A stretch of DNA of 8,380 nt from JBEKHI01 sp050012355 (GTDB taxonomy: Bacteria > Actinomycetota > Actinomycetes > Streptosporangiales > Streptosporangiaceae). Below, in pieces: positions 5,601 through 8,380 of the stretch; within the stretch, counting starts at the first letter, position 1, and each line of letters opens with the position of its first letter. The translations under genes were made by a program, and so were the position numbers. The notes under the pieces are model-generated. The model did no database searches. It was not told the DNA's origin and saw only the letters and a list, made by a program, of their open reading frames with translations. The stretch lies in the NCBI GenBank assembly GCA_050012355.1, contig JBEKHI010000369.1:1-8380 (forward strand), read 5' to 3'.

Positions 5601-7388
5601 TCAGCCTACGGTGGGCTCGGGGTGCGGCAGCGGCGGCAGCTCCCAGGTGGCGACGGCAGGTTGCGGGGTGTCCGCGTCGACGGCCACGTCGATGACGGTC
5701 GGCCGACCGGAGTCCAGCGCGGTCTTGAGCGCGGCCCCGAGATCGGCGGGGGTGCTTGCCCGCAGCCCCTCGGCGCCCATCGAGCGGGCCATGGCGGCGA
5801 AATCGGTGCGGTGAGCGAAACTCGTCGCGTACTCCTGGCCGAAGTACGCCACCTGCTGGTCCCTGATCGAGATGAAGCCGCCGTTGTTCCACACCAGCCA
5901 GACCACGGGCAGGTTGTATTCGACCGCGGTGGAAACCACGCTCGGCAGCATGAGGAACCCACCGTCACCGACGACCGCGACCACCGGCCGGTCCGGGGCG
6001 GCCAGCCGCGCACCGAGCGCGCCCGCGACGCCGAACCCCATCGCCGCGTATCCCCAGCTCTGCAGCAGCGTTCCCGGTCCGCCCGGCTCGAAGTGCTGCA
6101 CGATCCAGTTGTGGTGCACCCCGACATCGGCCAGCACGATTCCGTCGGCCGGCAGTGCCCGGCGCAGCTCGGCGATCACGCGTTCCGGCCGTAGCGGGCT
6201 AGCGTCCGACGTTGACCAAAACGTCGTGAGCTTCGCCCACTCCGCCCGCCACCCCGCTATGTCGGCCAGCCAGGCCCGGCGCGCGTCCGGCCGAGCCCGC
6301 TCATCCCCCGCAGCGCTGGCGGCTCGGATGGCGTCGAGCAGTTGCCCGAGCACCTCCGCCGGGGTGGCCGCGATAGCGATCTCCGCCGGATAGTTGCGCC
6401 CGATCTCGGCGGGATCGACATGCACGTGAATCAGCCGGGCCGGCGGGATCGAGTAGGTGTAACCAGGCAACCAGGAGCTGGACGACCGGTCATCAAACCT
6501 GGTCCCGAGAGCGAGGATCACATCCGCGTCCCGCGTCGCCCGGTTAGCCTGCAGCGTCCCGTTCCGCCCGGCGGGGCCCAGCGAGTCTTCCGGCGCCAGG
6601 TCCTTCCCCGCCGGCGAGCTAACCACCGGAATCCCCGTCTCGGCCGAAAGCGCCGCCAGATCATCCGCCAGCCTTTGCACCTCCGCCGGGCCCGTTGTCC
6701 CGTCCGCTGCCCCACCCCCCACCACAATCACCGGCCGCTGCGCGCTAAGCAGCAACTCCACCGCGTCCCGCAGATCCCGCGGCGCAGCCCCCGCGCGGGG
6801 TAGCGCGGTGCGGGGAGGTCGGTCGATGTGACATCGACCGCGCGCTATGCCGGTCGATGTCACATCGACCGGCTCGGCGAACACGTTGAGCGGGATGTCG
6901 AGGTTGACGGGGCCTGGGCGGCCGGAGATGGCGGTGGCGTAGGACTGGCGGAGCATTAGGGGGAGCTGGTCTGCGCGCGTGGCCTGGTAGGCCCGTTTGA
7001 CGAACGGGCGGACGGCGGCGGGGAAGTCGGCTTGATAGTGGCGGCCTAGTTCTTGGAATGGCGCGCGGCCGAACTGGCTGGTCGGCACGTTGCCGGTGAT
7101 CGCGAGGATCGCGGAGGAGTCCATCAGCGCGGCACCAAGCGCGACGAGGATCTGTGCGGACCCCGGGCCGCAGGAGGTGAGCGTGGCGAGCGGTTTTCTG
7201 GCGACCCGGTAATACGCGTCGGCGATGAACCCGGCGGCGGCCTCGTGCTGCACTGAGATGAACGGGATCTCGTCCTTCCGGCGCAGCAGCGCGTCGAGCA
7301 TCCCGATGTCGCCGTGCCCGCACAGCCCGACCACGTAAGGCACCTCAGCCCGCACCAAAAAGTCCGCGATCAGCTCGGCGCCATTCAT
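5601..7388 (-). CDS. ThDP-dependent acetolactate-synthase-like enzyme, substrate unknown
   Basis: A 595-residue cytoplasmic enzyme of the acetolactate-synthase/benzoylformate-decarboxylase superfamily, acting on a 2-oxo acid or related carbonyl compound. The PYR domain covers about 1-170, with the ThDP-activating Glu49 in SVQHEAAAG. The central domain covers about 205-340 and contains GTRFDDR (295-301), as in FAD-containing acetolactate synthases. The PP domain covers about 395-570, with the ThDP/Mg motif GDGG (474-477) ending at NN (501-502). The N-terminal GLCGHGDIGMLDALL differs from biosynthetic IlvB, and no IlvN small subunit follows; an IclR regulator does instead. This points to a catabolic role rather than branched-chain amino-acid synthesis. 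The ATG at 7388 follows AGGAGG (7394-7399); an in-frame TTG at 7418 lacks such a site. Two palindromes lie in the linker (residues about 172-190). Confidence 0.87.
   Translation of the reverse strand: MNGAELIADFLVRAEVPYVVGLCGHGDIGMLDALLRRKDEIPFISVQHEAAAGFIADAYYRVARKPLATLTSCGPGSAQILVALGAALMDSSAILAITGNVPTSQFGRAPFQELGRHYQADFPAAVRPFVKRAYQATRADQLPLMLRQSYATAISGRPGPVNLDIPLNVFAEPVDVTSTGIARGRCHIDRPPRTALPRAGAAPRDLRDAVELLLSAQRPVIVVGGGAADGTTGPAEVQRLADDLAALSAETGIPVVSSPAGKDLAPEDSLGPAGRNGTLQANRATRDADVILALGTRFDDRSSSSWLPGYTYSIPPARLIHVHVDPAEIGRNYPAEIAIAATPAEVLGQLLDAIRAASAAGDERARPDARRAWLADIAGWRAEWAKLTTFWSTSDASPLRPERVIAELRRALPADGIVLADVGVHHNWIVQHFEPGGPGTLLQSWGYAAMGFGVAGALGARLAAPDRPVVAVVGDGGFLMLPSVVSTAVEYNLPVVWLVWNNGGFISIRDQQVAYFGQEYATSFAHRTDFAAMARSMGAEGLRASTPADLGAALKTALDSGRPTVIDVAVDADTPQPAVATWELPPLPHPEPTVG
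6820..6840. repeat. Palindrome copy 1 inside the ThDP enzyme gene
   Basis: The core GGTCGATGTGACATCGACC (6821-6839) is a perfect 9-bp-arm palindrome about a central G; adding the flanking C and G gives 10-bp arms. Copy 2 begins 31 bases later and is its reverse complement. In the protein it encodes part of a Cys- and His-containing linker segment (GRCHIDR). Such symmetry inside a coding region is not needed for coding, suggesting an inserted palindromic element or a protein-binding site. Confidence 0.8.
6849..6873. repeat. Palindrome copy 2 inside the ThDP enzyme gene, longer arms
   Basis: This copy shares the core GGTCGATGTCACATCGACC (6852-6870), with the central base C, and extends outward to perfect 12-bp arms. 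Eight bases (6841-6848) separate it from the end of copy 1. It encodes the segment EPVDVTSTG at the end of the PYR domain. Arms this long are very unlikely by chance. Either arm of one copy can also pair with the other copy, so the pair could form one long hairpin or two small ones. Confidence 0.82.
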
Positions 7389-7482
7389 TTGGCCCTCCTG
7401 CTGTTGCGCGATGCACAATGCATTGCTTGATGCGGGACGCTATGTCAGGCTGGTGTTCTCGTCAAGAGAGAGGCCGACGGCC
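7389..7482. promoter_or_regulatory. Divergent control region between ThDP enzyme and flavoprotein genes
   Basis: These 94 bases separate two divergently read genes. They contain the ThDP gene Shine-Dalgarno AGGAGG (7394-7399, minus strand) and a purine-rich AGAGAGAGG ahead of the flavoprotein ATG (7465-7473, plus strand, nine bases spacing). A perfect 10-bp palindrome CAATGCATTG at 7416-7425 lies within the direct repeat GATGC (7410-7414 and 7429-7433), a plausible operator for the nearby IclR protein. A minus-strand CTGACA (7443-7448) lies 17 bases before the palindrome and may be a -35 element; no convincing -10 is seen. Confidence 0.45.
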
Positions 7483-8380
7483 ATGAGGGACGCGCCCATC
7501 ATCGTGGCGGGCAGCGGGGCGGCCGGGCTGACGGCGGCGCTGGCCGCTGCTACGGCGGGGGCGCGAGTGCTGGTGGCCGAACGCGCCGCCCGGGTCGGCG
7601 GGACATCCGCGCTGTCCGGCGGGCGGGTGTGGATACCGGCCAGCGGACTGCCTGGCAGCGAGGAAGACACCACCGAGGCCGCGCGGACCTACCTGGACGG
7701 ACTGTTTCCTGGCCGGTACCGGCAGCTGACCGAGGCCTTCCTGACTCACGGTCCGGAGATGGTGCGGTTCGTGCAGGAGCACACCGCCCACCGGTTCGCC
7801 GTCTGCCGGACCTATCCCGATTACCACCCGGACCGACCGGGGGCGACGACTGGCGGACGGTGCCTGGACATGGAGCCCGTCGTTATGGGCGATAAAAGGG
7901 TGCGCGTTCCGGCGGGTTACCTGCCGATGACCCAAGCAGAGTGGGAGCGGTGGCGGTATCCGAGCCGGTTCGATCGGGACCTGCTGGGGCACCGAGACCG
8001 GACCGGGATACGGACCAACGGAGTGGGGTTGGTGTCCGCGCTGCTGGCGGGGGCGGAGCGGGCGGGGGTATCGGTCCGGACCCAGGCTCGGGTGACTGAT
8101 GTGACGATCGATTCCGATGGTGCGGTCGTCGCCACCGTGGATGGCGAGCGGATGCCCGCGCGGGCGGTCATCCTGGCGACCGGCGGGTTCGACTGGGACG
8201 AGGAACTACGACGGGCCTGCCATCCGGCGGCGCAGCGAGCGACGGGCGCGCCGCCGTCCAACACCGGTGACGGGCTGCGGATCGCCCGTGGCGCCGGCGC
8301 CGCGACGGACAACCTAGGCCAGGGCTGGTGGATGCCGATGCTCGCCATTCCTGGTGAGTCGCTGGACGGGAGACAGCACT
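7483..8380 (+). CDS. FAD-dependent dehydrogenase, 3-ketosteroid-dehydrogenase/fumarate-reductase type (cut at right edge)
   Basis: The window holds the first 299 codons; the frame is open to the edge. The N-terminal Rossmann fold reads IIVAGSGAAGLTAALAAA, with the dinucleotide motif GSGAAG at 10-15 and the ribose-binding Glu at 34. GGTSALSGGRVWIPASG (39-55) is a hallmark of the KstD-like FAD_binding_2 family. YPDYHP (111-116), LATGGFDWDEELRR (231-244), PPSNTGDGLR (257-266) and WWMP (282-285) also fit this family. Such enzymes desaturate or reduce carbon-carbon bonds next to a carbonyl; typical length is about 500-570 residues, so roughly half is missing. The ATG at 7483 is just before the Rossmann fold. 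It is divergent from the ThDP enzyme and probably under the same IclR regulator. The substrate, steroid or otherwise, cannot be told from this half. Confidence 0.88.
   Translation, partial: MRDAPIIVAGSGAAGLTAALAAATAGARVLVAERAARVGGTSALSGGRVWIPASGLPGSEEDTTEAARTYLDGLFPGRYRQLTEAFLTHGPEMVRFVQEHTAHRFAVCRTYPDYHPDRPGATTGGRCLDMEPVVMGDKRVRVPAGYLPMTQAEWERWRYPSRFDRDLLGHRDRTGIRTNGVGLVSALLAGAERAGVSVRTQARVTDVTIDSDGAVVATVDGERMPARAVILATGGFDWDEELRRACHPAAQRATGAPPSNTGDGLRIARGAGAATDNLGQGWWMPMLAIPGESLDGRQH

Noticed and set aside
5038..5892. Minus-strand 284-codon frame overlapping iclR and the ThDP gene
   Set aside because: Arg/Pro-rich shadow in another frame of two well-supported genes, with no recognisable domain.
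6789..6800. CCCCGCGCGGGG as an independent regulatory palindrome
   Set aside because: Pure GC palindromes of this size arise readily in GC-rich coding DNA; mentioned only because it adjoins the stronger palindrome pair.
7462..7992. Minus-strand frame opposite the flavoprotein gene
   Set aside because: Opposite strand clearly encodes an FAD-binding enzyme; the antisense product is Pro/Arg/His-rich with no domain.

Overview
The window reads as chromosomal DNA of a high-GC actinomycete. Codons strongly prefer G or C in third position, a DprE1-type oxidase is present (actinobacterial cell-wall metabolism), there is a GAF-ANTAR regulator of the kind common in actinobacteria, and CsoR carries the HGYSPSKDAYLKRLRRIEG-type N-terminus seen in Streptomyces-like relatives. 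No genus can be assigned from the sequence alone. There are seven protein genes, two of them cut by the window ends. I see no RNA gene, CRISPR array, insertion sequence or phage gene. No stretch over 300 bases lacks a gene.

Layout. (1) Positions 1-2529, minus strand: a copper-efflux operon in the order csoR, copZ, copA, with a CsoR-type operator overlapping its promoter. copZ and copA overlap by four bases (GTGA). (2) 2592-3929, minus: a dprE1-like FAD oxidase with no dprE2 in the window, separated from csoR by a perfect 8-bp hairpin. (3) 3930-4105: a divergent intergenic region with two inverted repeats; the one nearer the gene would pair with the ribosome-binding site of the next gene. (4) 4106-4825, plus: a GAF-ANTAR regulator. 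(5) 4505-7388, minus: a ThDP-dependent acetolactate-synthase-like enzyme followed four bases later by an IclR-family regulator. The IclR frame has no stop where the family normally ends and runs 318 coding bases antisense through the ANTAR gene. (6) 7483 to the right end, plus: an FAD-dependent dehydrogenase of the 3-ketosteroid-dehydrogenase/fumarate-reductase type, divergent from the ThDP gene.

How they may work together. The first operon is a self-regulated copper detoxification unit: CsoR senses Cu(I), CopZ ferries it and CopA exports it. The ThDP enzyme, IclR regulator and divergent flavoprotein look like a small catabolic module sharing one 94-bp control region; the substrate is unknown. 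The DprE1-like and GAF-ANTAR genes show no clear functional link to their neighbours.

The observations most worth following are these: two 19-bp-core palindromes, reverse complements of each other, lying inside the interdomain linker of the ThDP gene; the antisense C-terminal extension of IclR; the Shine-Dalgarno-pairing hairpin ahead of the GAF-ANTAR gene; and the natural Ala in DprE1 at the position of the Cys attacked by benzothiazinones in mycobacteria.
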